DNA of 64,000 nt, from positions 7,006,001 to 7,070,000 of the forward strand of contig CANTUV010000072.1 in the NCBI GenBank assembly GCA_947685225.1, given 5' to 3'. Shown piece after piece: positions 23,981 through 36,813 of the stretch. A program made the translations under genes and the position numbers. Numbering within the stretch: position 1 is the stretch's first letter; the number at the start of each line of letters is the position of its first letter. The notes under the pieces are model-generated. The model was not told the DNA's origin, searched no databases, and was given only the letters and a program-made list of their open reading frames with translations. Source of the stretch: Garcia nutans. Lineage: Eukaryota > Streptophyta > Magnoliopsida > Malpighiales > Euphorbiaceae.

Positions 23981-24710
23981 GTGTAGAGTTTGCCCTAGTT
24001 AGTTATCTTTCTTATTTTCTTATATGTATAATTATCTTTGGATTAGGCTTTGAAGAGATTGTGTTGCATTAATCCAAGTGTTTGAGGATTCTTGGAAAAA
24101 GAGGTTAGATTGGTGTGAGTTTCTCTTGATGTAAGTACAAACTTACATGGATGCATTCTTTTACATGAGTATGAGACTTAACACATTTAGTTATAAATGT
24201 GTTAAGTAATTTATTATATTATTATTACAATGAGACTAATGTTATGATTTGTATAGTGAGAAAGATATGATGATCATTCAAAAAAGTATGTGCAATGCAA
24301 TTTGTTATGCTAAATACTTTATTGATGAATCCAAAATATATTATGTAGATTCTATTGATGAGTTGTTTTGAATGTGAATTAAAGTATGATAAGATGCAAA
24401 ACCATTGTGATTGGTTATGATGATGCAAATGAAACAAGTGGGCATATTTGCCTAAATGATAATGTGTGATGCAATTGATGATATATATATATATATTCTC
24501 TTGATGAGATATGGAGCCATGAATGTTGGCTATGATGATGCAAAAGAGATAATTGAGGCATGGTTGCCTAGTTGATTATGAGAATGAAATGAGAAATGAA
24601 TTGAGAAAGAAACGTGCAAAGGTATAAATAAATGAAATGATTGTGTGCCTAATGTGTTATTCAAGTTTCAGAGTTCTGGGTTTGGCAGCATGCCTATGAA
24701 ATATATAAAA

Positions 24711-25034
24711 GTAACAGTCTTGCCGGGTTGAGGATCTCCTCGATTAGTCGGGTTGTTGGTCCAAGAGACTGGGTCTGTTACAGGTAACAGTCTTGCCAGG
24801 TTGATGATCTCTTCAATTTGAGTTGAATTGAGGTCCAAGAGACTGGGTCTGTTACACTATGTGAATTATGAATATGAGATATATGAAAAGTAACAGTCTT
24901 GCCGGGTTGAGGATCTCCTCGATTAGTCGGGTTGATGGTCCAAGAGACTGGGTCTGTTACAAGTAACAGTCTTGCCGGGTTGAGGATCTCCTCAAGTTTG
25001 TTGAGTTGATGGTCCAAGAGACTGGGTCTGTTAC
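24711..25034 (+). repeat. Four 71-73-bp units with inverted ends in LTR F
   Basis: Units at 24711-24781, 24784-24855, 24890-24960 and 24963-25034 start GTAACAGTCTTGCC and end GGGTCTGTTAC. The second and fourth differ internally from the first and third, so the array grew by duplicating a two-unit block. Confidence 0.9.
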
Positions 25035-25865
25035 ACTATCCATGGATAGAGATATATATATATATATATTGCCTACGGGCTTGATGATTATGATATGGAC
25101 CAAAGCAGTAACTCTGAACTTTGAATAACATATTAGTTTCTTTTTGGGCCCATGCTTGTCTTTGTTTAAATGTAATTTATGAATTGTGTAATGGATGAAT
25201 AATAAGATCTATATTTGCCTTTATTGGAAATGTGATTTATGATTGGTGAATTGTGATTAATGAATTAATTGAATAAATTAAGAACATGTAATGTTATGAA
25301 ATATAATATGTAATATGTATATTGATATATTCATTGTGAGTATTAGTGATGGAGTTTGTGGTAGGTGTTAATGATATGTATATATGTATGTGATATATGA
25401 GATTAGTAGAGATATGTGAAAGGTGTAATTGAAAAGGGAAACCATGATAAGAAACTAATTGTACATGAAGTTAATATATATATACATATGTTAGAATTTC
25501 TGTATTATATGTTTATATTTTTTATTTGTACTACTAAGCTCTCGGGCTTAGCACGGATGTGTAATCGCGCAGGTGAGTAGGTGGTAATTCTGAAGTCTTT
25601 CGTTATGCCACGAGAAGAGTAAGAGTTTGTCGAGACCAACTAGAGGGTGATGCATACATGTAAAATTTTAATTATGCTGTATTTCTGACAAGAATGTATC
25701 CATATGTATAAATGAATTTTTGATAAAGATAAAATTATTATATATATGTAAGATTATTAAAAGTATAATGATTTTGTAAATGTTCTTTAAATTAATGTAA
25801 TATTGTTTGAACTCAGTTAAAGGTTTTTAAATTACAACGAAAAGTGACATTCTTATACTCTACAT

Positions 25866-26377
25866 CATGTAGATATTTGATATTACAGTATATTTTGATA
25901 TTATATATGTTATGATATGTTTTTAAAGTATATAATGTAAATTGTAAAGAATGTTTTGAATAATTTAGTTAAGATGGGATCTTATATGCATTGTTAATAT
26001 ATATACCTATATATAAGTATTTTGAGAAAATATGGAGAAATTGAGAAGTATTGGTGAAATGGTGAATTATTTTATTGGGAGTGTTTGTTTTATGCAGATT
26101 GTGTTTTTCTGAATTTTGGGAACGTCCAAATTACAGACAAAACTCTGGCGAATTTTTTTTCAGAGATTTTCATATAAAATGTTTATTTTGGGTTCCTATA
26201 ATGAGCAAAGAACATTTATATACTATTTAATTTTATATATTTAGTATTTAAAATTCTAAATTTGAAATGTGAAAAAAAATTTATTAAACCGGTCGGTGAC
26301 ATTTTTGTACTATATATGCATATTTTACATATGATAAAAATATATATTGTACGTATATAGGGTATAAGGGTGTTTCA
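25866..26377 (+). repeat. 3' end of element B 5' LTR
   Basis: It aligns over its whole length with 60016-60529, the end of the 3' LTR, and ends GTGTTTCA just before the primer-binding site. The G of the usual GTGTTACA end has drifted here. Confidence 0.8.
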
Positions 26378-26384
26378 TTTATTT

Positions 26385-26396
26385 TGGTATCAGAGC
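26385..26396 (+). promoter_or_regulatory. Primer-binding site of element B (initiator tRNA-Met)
   Basis: TGGTATCAGAGC is the complement of the 3' end of plant initiator tRNA-Met. The same site, with similar bases on both sides (CCTAGGTTTGAG follows), is found in element G on the minus strand at 54389-54378. Confidence 0.9.
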
Positions 26397-29300
26397 CTAG
26401 GTTTGAGGTTCTTGAGCTAGGTGGGTTGTTAGAGAGAGAAAATTAGAATTTTAAAAAAATAATTTTCAATTGTGATGCATGTATTGGCACTAGCAATTTA
26501 TCTGATCCCTGATGTGGCAATGTCCATTTGATATAATGGATATGAGTTGAGATGGTGTCTGGGTTATATAGATCAGAGTGACACAATAGAAACGTCATTC
26601 TGGAGAATATGAATTAAGAATTTTTGAAACTTTTATTTGAAATTAAAATTCATAGCCGATTCAATTGATGAATAAGTGAAATTAAGAAAAATAATTTATG
26701 AACTGATTTAAGATATGAAATAAAAATTTTGAGAAATGGGCATGATAGTTATAGAAATTTTTATAGATCTGCTGTAAAATGATATTGTCCAATTTTTGAA
26801 TAAATATAGGAATGTTGGATGAGTTTGAAAATTTAATGAAAAGTTTTTCTATATGTTAGAATCTAATGTACAAAATTTCATAATTTTTAAAGATGAATTA
26901 CTAATTAAGAAAGGTAGAAGAACACAGATTGTTGGAGGAGTTCCAGAAACTCAGAATCTGTAGAAATTGAGAAACATATTTTAAAACTATGGCAAACCAA
27001 CCCAGAAAAATATAAAAATTTACAATCAATATCATATGTATTCCTATAGCATATGGTTAAAATTTCATGAATTTTTATTAAGGTATGATACCTGAAAAAA
27101 ATGGACAACCTGGTGCTGCCAGAAAAATTATTAAAGAGACAGATTCTCTGATTTTGAAAGATTTAATTTTTAAATATATTAAATCAACATGGAAAAATCT
27201 AAAACTTTAAATATAAGTCCATATATGTGTCAAGTTCACATGGATAAAAGTTTACAAGCTTTTATAAAGAATTGTTAAGGAATATAAAAATTGAAAGTGA
27301 GAGTGACATGAAACTAAGGAAGTCATACAACTTTGTATACATGAGGAATAAATAAATTTCATGAGACAAATGAATAAGAAAAATTATGAAAATTCATATA
27401 CAGACGGGTTGAAGTATGAATAAGGAATATGGAGTTTTTAATAATTTAGAACAAAGAGTTCATAATTTAAAAAATAAAAAAGATCAAAGAGGGAAATGGT
27501 AAGTGATAGTGAATTGTTTATTATGAAAAATAAAATAAAATGATGCATGATTTAGGTTTGAGTATGTAAAATTAGGATATCTAAATGGATGATGTTAATT
27601 AGTGTAATGAAATGAATTAGTGTTGTTTAAAAGTAAATGTTATGATCTTAAGGTTGGGAATGTGATATGGATGAGATTTGGTGAGGTTCATGTTATTGAT
27701 TGCATTATATGAAATTTGAATTTTTGAAATGGGTTTCCATAATTGTGAAAGTGATGTGTTTTGATGTTATATTAATATAAAAATAATATTTATAAAGTTA
27801 TCTCTTGAAAATGAGATTAATAGAATGAAGTTTAAGTAAAGTAGTAAGTTGAAAATTTAGAGTTGTAAGGGAATTTCGATTAAGATTGTTTAGATATTGA
27901 TTGTTTAATGTTTAATAAGCATGGGAGTAATTTTGAATGAGTAATATTATTTATGAAAGTACTAACTAAGGTGTAATGTGGTTGATAATATAGAAATTTG
28001 TTATGAACTAAAGGGAAATGATTAAGCAAGTGAAAATAGATATGAAAGGTATGATAAATGCATAAAAAACAAATGTGAGAGAAATGTCACATTGAAAATG
28101 TGACTAAGATTTATGTGAAGTGATAAAAAAATATAATTAGAAACTTATTTAAAAGATGGGCGATTAAATAAGAAAGATGTTAATTATGTTGTGGTCAGAG
28201 TGTATATATATGTTGAATTGATGAATAACCTAAGTAATGTCAAATGAATGTGAAATGATAATGTTCTCTGAAAGGTGATAAATGTTAAATTTGTAGAGGT
28301 TGTATGTAAAAGAGGAATTAAGTATAACTGTATGATATGTGTGATGAGATTTTTCAATATGAACGCAATTGTGATATGTAAGAAAATGTGGAAAGTAAGT
28401 CACATTGTGAATATGACTTACGAAGGTGTATATGGATGATTAAAAAAAATGTTATCGAGTATTTGTTACCTTATACAATTACTTGTCTAGTGATATTGAG
28501 AATGATATTTCAAGTATTAATATACCTAAGAGAGATTAGGTCTTGACCTGCGTAGAGTTAGGTCATGTGATGAAATTGAGATTGAGAATGGACCCGAGCA
28601 GTGCTGAACGGTGAAATTGTTATTGTAACAACTTAACTTGATGATTGTATAGTGTTGGGCCCAAAGTATATGCATATAAATAAGAGATTGTAAGGAAAAG
28701 AAAAGTATAATGAAGAAAGTATGGAAGTGAAAAAAAAATGGATGAAAATTTTTATAAGAGATAGATTAGAAATGGAGTAATAAATGGAAATTATGTAAAA
28801 TTAGCATATGAACAAATGTGTATATGTAAGAGATGTTAATGATAATATTGTTGAAACTTGAGTTAGGCTAATGATGATCAAGTGATTAAGAGTAAATTGT
28901 TTTGAAACAGAAGTGATCAAAAGTAAATTGTTTTGAAACAGAGCTGAAATGTGTTAACTCTTTGTGTAGCAAAAGATTAAAAAAAATGAATATGTGATTT
29001 TTGCAATACGAACTTAACGTTGTGATTGGAAATGTTTGAAGAAGAATGATAGAGGGGCAATATTTATTTATAAGTCATAGGCATGACCATTATTATGCCA
29101 GGGTCGTATGATTTGTTTAGTATATTAGCCGATTAGTTTTGTAATCCACGGGCATGGGCCTGAGATGACATGACCGTTAGATAGATTTGGTGAGATTGAT
29201 AGTTATGCTTCAAGAAACATGGTCAAGACTTATGGTTTGTATAGTTGTATCTTATAATTTTATGTTAGAAATTTGTTTATATTATAGAAAGTGTGGAACA

Positions 29301-29919
29301 GAAGAGAATTGTGAAAATATGATGAGCTTTAAATGATGTATAAGAAATTTGATTTTTGTAAATATGGTAACTGTGAGAAATGTGAGAAATGATAAATAAA
29401 AGGAATTATGAAATGTGAGTAAGAGTTATTTTGAATGTGTTTGAAAGTTGTATAAAATGAATAAGTTGATGAAAATGATGTTTAAAGTGAATGAGACTAG
29501 GGAAAATGAATATTATCTGTAATGATGAATTCGAAGGGAATTAAGATTTGAGAATAAATTTGACCTAATAGAATTAGGTCATGAATTGAAAATAGATTGA
29601 TGAATTTAAAATAGACTAAAGGTTGGTCAAAATGGAATAAGGCTGTGATGGCCATATTGTGATAGTTAAATCAATTGATCTGATATGTAATAAGTTTACA
29701 AGTATTTATTAAAATTCAATGTATGTAGTTGTATTAAAAATATGCAAGCTTTGTGATAATGTGCATAATACAGCGTTCTGATATGTATATGCATATGAAA
29801 AGAGCTAAGTTATGTTAGTTATAGTATAATTGGAATGAATCTTAATAAGAAAATAAGATTTTGTTGTTGTATAATGGTGATATAAAACTAATATGTCGTA
29901 ATTGTATAAAGAGTAAGAT
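26397..29919 (+). other. Element B internal region, no gene
   Basis: 3.5 kb of AT-rich DNA with no reading frame of note on either strand and no retroviral motif in any frame I checked. It is consistent with a LARD-type noncoding body. A direct repeat AGTGATCAAAAGTAAATTGT-like block appears near 28880-28930. Confidence 0.7.
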
Positions 29920-30192
29920 TGTAATATCCCAATATATGCCTAGGAGTTTTAATACAATTGTTGTGTGATTTGAATTAAAGGTATATATATGTTATGCAAA
30001 GAAAATGATTGTGTAATTGGAATGTATATATTGTATATATGTTAGTATATAAAACATATAAGTTGGTCTAATTGAGAGTCAAGGGGAAAAGATATTTATC
30101 TTATTGAGTGTGAAAGTACTTAAATGGGCATTTGAGTAATAAGAGAGTTAGAATAAATGGTAAAAGGGCATTGAGGTAATTTTCTCTTGGAA

Positions 30193-30193
<1 letters not shown>

Positions 30194-30257
<64 letters not shown>
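30194..30257 (+). repeat. (ATT)n microsatellite
   Basis: About 21 ATT units in solo LTR H. Confidence 0.92.
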
Positions 30258-30259
<2 letters not shown>

Positions 30260-30719
30260 TTGTGTGGCTATCGTGAGAAGAGAAAAGAGATTTGTCTTTC
30301 TTCTTCTTCTTCTCCTTTTGGTTCTTGCACGAGAGAGAGAGAGAGAGTTAAAGAGAGGTGATGATCTTCATCAAAATCTTGGGGTTTTAAGAGAATTGAA
30401 GGTAGAGATTGAAGAATTGACAAGATATTCAAGTAAGTATTCAATTCTTTGTCTTGATTTCTATTGTTTGAGTTGGATTTGATATGGTTGGTGTGATGGT
30501 GATGTTAATGGAAGATTAAGAGTATTGATATGTTGAATTGATAGTTAGATGATATTAATAAGGTTAATTTTGAGGTTGATGATGGATTATTGAAATTGGT
30601 TAGTAAGGTTTAATATATATGAGATAGAGAGTTGATTGAATGATGTATGTTTATGTTTATTAAAGTTGAAAAATATTGAATATATGATTTTGGCCTCGTT
30701 GGAAATCTTTATTCTTTGT

Positions 30720-31055
30720 GAGACACGGCCAGGATTAGGGTAGACACGGCCATGTTGGATCGATTTGGAGAGACACGGCCACTGTCTCGGCCATGTCACT
30801 TGCCCGTGTCTGCTACTGCAATTTTGGTGTTGAGAGACACGGCCACTGGCTTGGCCGTGTCCCTTGACCGTGTCTGTCACTGCCTCTTTTGGTTGAGAGA
30901 CACGGCTAAGCTAAGGGAGTCTTGGCCGTGTTGGAGCATGTGTTGGGTGACACGGCCATAAGCTTGGCCGTGTCCCTTGAGTGTGTTAGCTACTGTGTGA
31001 AAGGTAATTGATGGACACGGCCGTGTTGGTGCCCGTGTTGGTGGGCGTGTCTTGT
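30720..31055. repeat. GC-rich palindromic cassette in LTR H (GACACGGCC type)
   Basis: At least five GACACGGCC half-sites alternate with GGCCGTGTC, separated by words such as AGCTACTGTG (30988-30997) and GTCTGCTACTGC. Several form perfect stems, for example GACACGGCCACTGGCTTGG next to CCGTGTC. Confidence 0.85.
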
Positions 31056-31917
31056 GTTGAGGTTGCTCAAATTGATTTTCATTCTTATGTTCTTATGGAA
31101 ATAACTATCTTTGGATTAGGTTTTGAAGAAATTGTGTTACATTAACCTAATGTGAAGAATTCTTGGGAAAGGAAAGGTATAGGTGATGGGAGTAGTTCTT
31201 GAGGTAAGTACAAACTTACATAGATGTAATCTTTTATATGATTTTGAGACTTAACACCCTTAGTATAAATGTGTTAAGTAGATTATTATATTGATTAATT
31301 CAATGTTACTAATGTTGTTATTGGTATAGTGTGAAAGCTATAATGATAATCCAAAAAGAAAGGTACGTGCAATGCAATTTGTTATGATAAATGTTTGAAT
31401 AATGAATGGTGTTAATGTGTTTGAGAAATGATGAAATGTGATGTTATCATGATTGATAATGATGGTCAAAATGAAATAAATAGACACATGGATTATATGA
31501 CAATGAATTTAAGATACATGTGTAATGAAATGGATTATGTATAATTGAGTGACATGATTGAAGTATGCCTATATGGTATGATTGATTAATGACATGTTTG
31601 TTTAGCAATGTAATTGATGTTGCATATATCAATGATGAAACATGAAATGTGATTTGAGATATATTGTGATATGAAGCCATTGTTATTGGCAATGATAACT
31701 TAAATGGAATATAAAGCCATTGTGATTGGCTATGATGATACAATTGTGATAAATGAGGCATGTTTGCCTAGAGGATGAATCAATTGTGATAAATGAGGCA
31801 TGTTTGCCTAAATAATGATGAGAACTGAAAATGATATTGATGATGAAATAATCAATGAATTGTGTATCTAATGTGTTATTCATTTTCAGAGTTTTGTTGT
31901 TGGTGGCATGCCTAATG

Positions 31918-32155
31918 GTAACAATCTCTTGAAGTTAGGTTGGGCTTGATCCTTGAAGCCAAGTTGGGTTGAAGTTTAACATGTTTTACTCCCCTTGAAG
32001 CTTGGTTGGGTCTAGTCCTTGAAGCCTAATTGAGATGTTACAACCCTTGAAGCTAGGTTGGATTAGTTCTTGAAGCCAAGTTGGGTTGATACTTAGCATG
32101 CTTTGTTCCCCTTGAAGCTTGGTTGAACTTAATCCTTGAAGCCTAGTTGGGATAT
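31918..32155 (+). repeat. Variable tandem cassette in LTR H (TTGAAGCC type)
   Basis: Repeats built from CCTTGAAGCCAAGTTGGG and CCTTGAAGCTTGGTTGG recur six or more times. The G LTRs carry the same family of repeats on the other strand (47340-47515 and 55150-55320). Confidence 0.85.
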
Positions 32156-33054
32156 TGATGAATGTGATAATTAAACCAAAGCATTAACTCTGAAAGTCGA
32201 ATAGCATATTAGTGTCTTTTGGGCCCGAGTCTGTCATTTGTTGTAAATGAGATATATGAATTGTGGATATTAGTGATGGATGATGGATGATGGTTGATGA
32301 TAATAATTGCCTTTGTGGGAAATATGATTTATGATTAGTGAATTGTGAACAAACTAATGTTTTGAAGTATGATATGTGGTATGTGTATTGATTGTGAGTG
32401 GTAATGATGAATTGTGTTTGGTGATAAGAATTGCCTTCTTTGGAAATGTGACTCTTGATTGGTATGATATATAATATATGTATATTGATATATCGAATAT
32501 GAGTATTAGTAATGGATTGTGGTTGGTGGTAATGTTTTGTTTAAATGTATATAATATATGAAGTTTGTCAATATGTATGAAAGGTACAATCAAGAAGGAA
32601 AAAAACGTGATAAGAACTAATTGTACATTGAATTGATATATTATTATTTATTAGCATATCTATAATGTATGTTTATATTTTATATTTGTACTACTAAGCT
32701 TTCGGGCTTAGCGCGGATGTATAATCGTGCAGGTAGCTTGGTGGAAGATACAAGTGTTTCGTTATGCCACGAGAAGAGTAAAGGTTTGTCGAGACCAACT
32801 AGAGGGTAATGCATACATGTATAACTTTTAATTTTGATGTATTTTTGACAAGAGGATATGTATATGTATAAATGAAGTTTTGATAAAGACAATGATTTTG
32901 TAGATATTATGTAAATTAATGTATTATGGTTTGAACTTTGTTACAGGTTTTTAAAAGGTAACAAAAAGTGACATCCTTATACTTTATATACTTACTGTAT
33001 GTATACAAGGTATATGTACAGTACTTATATAGGGTATCGGGGTGTTACAAAGAT

Positions 33055-33459
33055 CAAAGTGAAGGTGTGTAAAATTATGGTGTTAAGATATAAGTTATTA
33101 ACATTTGAATTTAATGTTATGAGAGTATATTTTTAAGATAATGAAGTGACCAAATATCTTGAATGCAATAGGTGTGTGGTATATATATATTAAAGAATTG
33201 AACTAATTCTATCTAATGACAATTCGATTGATGATATGATAATCTATTATGACTGTTTGAGTAAATAGATAGTTTAATAATGAGTTATGAAATGGTAGAA
33301 AGGTAATTGAGAATGAACCTAAGAGGGAGAATAGAAATTATATAATTTGATGAAATAATGATTTGATGAGATGATTAATTTAATATGAGATTTTAAAGAT
33401 TATGTTTTGATTTGGATGATTTATTATCATGCTGAATAATTTAGAGGATGAAATTATTT
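33055..33459 (+). other. Element B internal region, last part
   Basis: It continues the sequence left of solo LTR H with no gene. Its end, TTTAGAGGATGAAATTATTT before a G-run, resembles the TTCGAGGACGAAAT block found just before the polypurine tract in many Del/Tekay chromoviruses. This hints that B derives from such an element. Confidence 0.6.
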
Positions 33460-33469
33460 AAGGGGGGAG
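33460..33469 (+). promoter_or_regulatory. Polypurine tract of element B
   Basis: AAGGGGGGAG, six bases before the LTR start TATAACATCCGTGATTTTGG (33475). It primes plus-strand DNA in retroelements and here fixes where the 3' LTR begins. Confidence 0.75.
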
Positions 33470-33474
33470 AAAAT

Positions 33475-35273
33475 TATAACATCCGTGATTTTGGATAAAT
33501 TAAATAAGTATTTGGAGATATAAAAGTTGTATATACCCAACATATATATATCTAGCATATAAATAACATATACATATGGTATATTAATTATATATGTTGG
33601 ATTAATACATTACATACTTAATATATTTAATACATATATTAGGTACATTTCATGTGTATATAAGATACACATTACTTGTGCATATGTGTAATATCCTAAA
33701 TTTTTGAAAAGTTTTAATTTTTTGAAATTTGATAAAATAAATTATAATTTAAATGGATAAATTAAATTAATGGTTTTAAATGAAAAATGAAGGGATTTTA
33801 ACTGAAAAAGTGGAATATATATGTGATATATATGTAAAATATATACAACATATAAAAGTCAACACTTTTTAAAAGAAAAGTCAAAGTAAAAGGGTATTTT
33901 GATAATTAAATCTTAAAAAATCAAAATTATTAAATTAATTAGAAAATAAATTATTTTGAATGGAAGAATGATTTTTTGAACTTTTAATTTATTAAATAAA
34001 TAAATAAATAAATAATTATTAAATTATTTTAACATATATATATATATATGGTTAAAAATAAAAGATGAAAAGAAAAAGAAAATTAAAAAGTTTTTCATCT
34101 TCTTCTTCTCCTCCGTCAAGGGACGGCCACCATGGTTGTTTAGCTCAAGAATTTTGATCTTCCATACTCCACAAATTGAAGGATTTAACAAGTTTTAATT
34201 GAATTTTTGGTGATTTTCACTAAAATTAGTAAGTTCCCAACTTCTTTCTTTGGATTTCATGGAAATTGTGATTACATTTATTTTGGGTTTTTAAAGTTCT
34301 AAGATTTAATTGTCTATTTGGGTATAGATGAAGTTATTTTAAGTGATTAACAATGATTTTAAGGTTGGATTAAAGAAATGGTTGAGTTTGGGCAAGATTG
34401 GTGAAGAGAGAGAATTTAGGGTTATGGACCATCTGAGTTTTTGAAATCATGAGTTTTAATTGTGAAAATTAGTTCCAAATGTGTTTGTTTTGATGCATAA
34501 ACAAGGATTTTAAAATCAAATGATGGATTAGTTAAGTTTGGATAGAGTTTGAAGATGGTAGCATTGATTTAGGGTTTTGGAAAAGTGAATTTTCAACGAA
34601 TGATTAATTGTTTTATTTTAATGCTTAAATCATGCTATTTAATGACGTAAGTGGTGGAAATAAGATTGAAATGATAATTTGATTGAGTTGGAATGGAGAT
34701 CCTTCAATGGTGAAGGTTATGCCATTTTAGGGTTTTAAATATAAGCACGCGGTTAATTAATGTAATTAGTTTAAACATGTTAAAATATGTTTGTAATGAT
34801 ATAAATAAACTCAAAACAATAATTTAATGGGTTAATATGGATTTGCTAAGTTAAAGTAAGGAAAGGCTTAATTTTTAAAATTTTGTAGGAGTGTTGTTAA
34901 ATTAAGGTTTGAGTTGAGAATGTCTTAGAATGTGATATTAAATTATTATTTATGATCACATTTGATATAGGCATTGAGAGGAAGTAGTTTGGCCGATCCA
35001 AGTGTTGAAGGGCAACTTGGAAGAGAAGGTTGGTTAGAGTTTTAAGATTGTTTTGGTTACTATTTGAGGTATGTATATACTTTGAATATAATGTTTTTAT
35101 TTGCATGACATTTGGACTTAACACATTTTGGTTGGAAAATGTGTTAAGCTACTTGGTTCATTGATTGTGTATGAATAATGTGCTATGACATTTGTAATAT
35201 CATATATGTATTAAATGCATTGTGAAAAGCCATTAATAATGTCTAAATTGTGTAAAATGTGAAATATGCCTAT
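33475..35273 (+). repeat. Element B 3' LTR, first part
   Basis: It aligns with 14575-15471 plus 21248-22157 and shows the pre-LINE empty site. Small indels, such as a longer AAAT run near 33995, separate the copies. It ends abruptly after GAAATATGCCTAT, where copia-linked sequence begins. The remaining 3' end lies at 59791-60529. No gene is present. Confidence 0.85.
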
Positions 35274-36813
35274 GTTGTGCCAAGATGGCAACCAAGAGGG
35301 GGGGTGAATTGGTTTCCTCAAGAAATAATGACAATTAAAAAACTCAACAAAATAGAAATGCGGAATAGAGAGATGGTTGAGTAATGGAAGAAAGAAAGAA
35401 CACACAAGATTTATAGTGGTTCGGATTTACTTCAATCCTACATCCACTTCCTTAACAACTTGTTAAGGTTCCACTAATCTTTGAAGTTTTTACAAGCTCA
35501 CTTCCAACTTTGGTGTTTTCACAAGTTCACACCTAACTTCACAAGTGTTTTCTAAGGCTTACACTCAAGAACCTTTAAGGAGTTTTTAAGGCTCACTCTC
35601 ACAACCCAAACAAGAGTTTTACAAGGCTTACTCTCATAACCTAAGTGTTTTTCCAAGCTCACACTCAAACTTATACAATGGTGTTTTTAATGCTTACACC
35701 TAACATTCATTACAATTCAAATGTAAGTTTAAAAAAAGAAAAGTCGTTGCTTGGCTATCAAATTCTATATTGCTTCACTTCTATCTTTCTTTTCTTATAG
35801 AAGCATTGTATTTATAGCCAATGTGGTCTTACTAGCCGTTATTGATAGTAAGAATAAAGTCTTGACAGTTTAGACCTTCTTTATTTAACTGTCCGATGTA
35901 TTTTGCGGTCATCCTTCATACAAGTTCGAGAACAAAACCAAGTTACAAACTCCTTGAAGCTTCAAGAAGAAGGATGTGTCAATGGCTAGAACAATCTAAT
36001 CTAAGCTAGATAAAACAAAGTGTAATCAAAAATCAAAGAAAAACTAAGTTATCAGAACCCTAAGCTCTTGAACGGCTCAATTCTCTCTCAAAATCGCCAA
36101 CAGTCCCTCAAACCCTAGCTTTTCTTTTCCTTTTATATGAAACGTCCGCTTTAAAATCCCCTGCGTGTTTGGTTCATGAGGGACACGGCCAAGTCAGAAG
36201 TGACTTGGCCGTGTTAGAGTGCATTGGAGGGACACAGCCAGTGACTTGGCCGTGTCCCTTGCATGTGTCACCTACTGCTTGTTTTTTTTCTTCTTTCTTC
36301 TTTGGTTGAGTGACACGGCCATGTGGAGGTTGACTTGGCCGTGTTGGACCCTTTTGGAGGGACACGGCCAGTGACTTGGCTGTGTCCCTTGCCTGTGTTT
36401 GCTTCTGTGAAGATTTGCTTCTCTTTTCCTTTGGAACCAAGTGAGACACGGCCAAGTGAAGGTGACTTGGCCGTGTTGGGCTTCTTTGGAGGGACACGGC
36501 CACTGACTTGGTCGTATCCCTTGCTTGTGTCTGCTACTGGGACTTGCTCTTCCTATTTAACTTGGTATGGGACACGGCCAGTGACTTGGCCGTGTCCTCT
36601 GCCTGTGTCAGCCACTGCCCCTTTCTCCTTCAATTTGTTTCCTTGCCTTTTTTAACCTAACACAATACTTGCAACAAAAATTTAAACAAGAAATAAATAG
36701 ACAATAACCAACAAAACATAAACACATACTAAAAACTAGATCAAAAATAACATAAACACTGAAATAAACTAAAATACCAAAATTAATAAAAACACAAAAC
36801 AAACCGATAAAAA
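35274..36813 (-). other. Copia-linked 3' noncoding region, possible LTR
   Basis: It starts (plus strand) GTTGTGCCAAGATGGCAACC followed by a G-run and GTGAATTGG. No coding frame is supported. It has several GCTTACACTCA-type short repeats (35550-35720) and a palindromic cassette (36178-36610). By position it should hold the element's 3' LTR, but I cannot find a paired copy in the window to set its ends. Confidence 0.45.
36178..36610. repeat. GC-rich palindromic cassette near the copia remnant
   Basis: Seven or more GACACGGCC half-sites pair with GACTTGGCCGTGT half-sites, for example GGGACACGGCCAGTGACTTGG followed by CCGTGTC. Spacers include CTACTG words (36265, 36530). Confidence 0.85.

Larger units (their letters stand above)
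22644..25865 (+). repeat. LTR F (chromovirus-type), 3' end truncated or recombined
   Basis: It starts TGTAATATCCCAAAATATAC. Internal order: AAT tract, TTC tract, GA tract, AAGTAAGT at about 23302, palindromic cassette 23702-23980, AAGTACAAACTTACATG, a 71-75-bp tandem cassette, TGGGCCCATGCTTG, then TACTACTAAGCTCTCGG and CGCGCAGGTGAGTAGG. Near 25845 it still matches the last part of LTR H (AAAGTGACATTCTTATACT) but then passes into sequence shared with the end of element B's other LTR (from 25866). No 5-bp target duplication is visible, so I read it as an insertion or recombination product lacking its own 3' terminus. Confidence 0.7.
29920..33049 (+). mobile_element. Solo LTR H inside element B
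   Basis: It starts TGTAATATCCCAATATATGC and ends ATCGGGGTGTTACA, flanked by a perfect 5-bp duplication AAGAT (29915-29919 and 33050-33054). Length is 3130 bp. Inside: ATT tract, TTC/GA tract, AAGTAAGT (30431), palindromic cassette (30720-31055), a variable cassette of TTGAAGCC-type repeats (31918-32155), CTACTAAGCTTTCGGGCTTAG and CGAGAAGAGTAA. No coding frame is supported. The clean duplication proves solo status. Confidence 0.93.

Noticed and set aside
30587..30961. Open frames with recurring Arg-Asp-Thr and Gly-His-Gly words, also seen at 3598-3957, 36174-36655 and 45284-45709
   Set aside because: All are readings of the GACACGGCC palindromic cassettes in different frames; the repeats explain the open frames.
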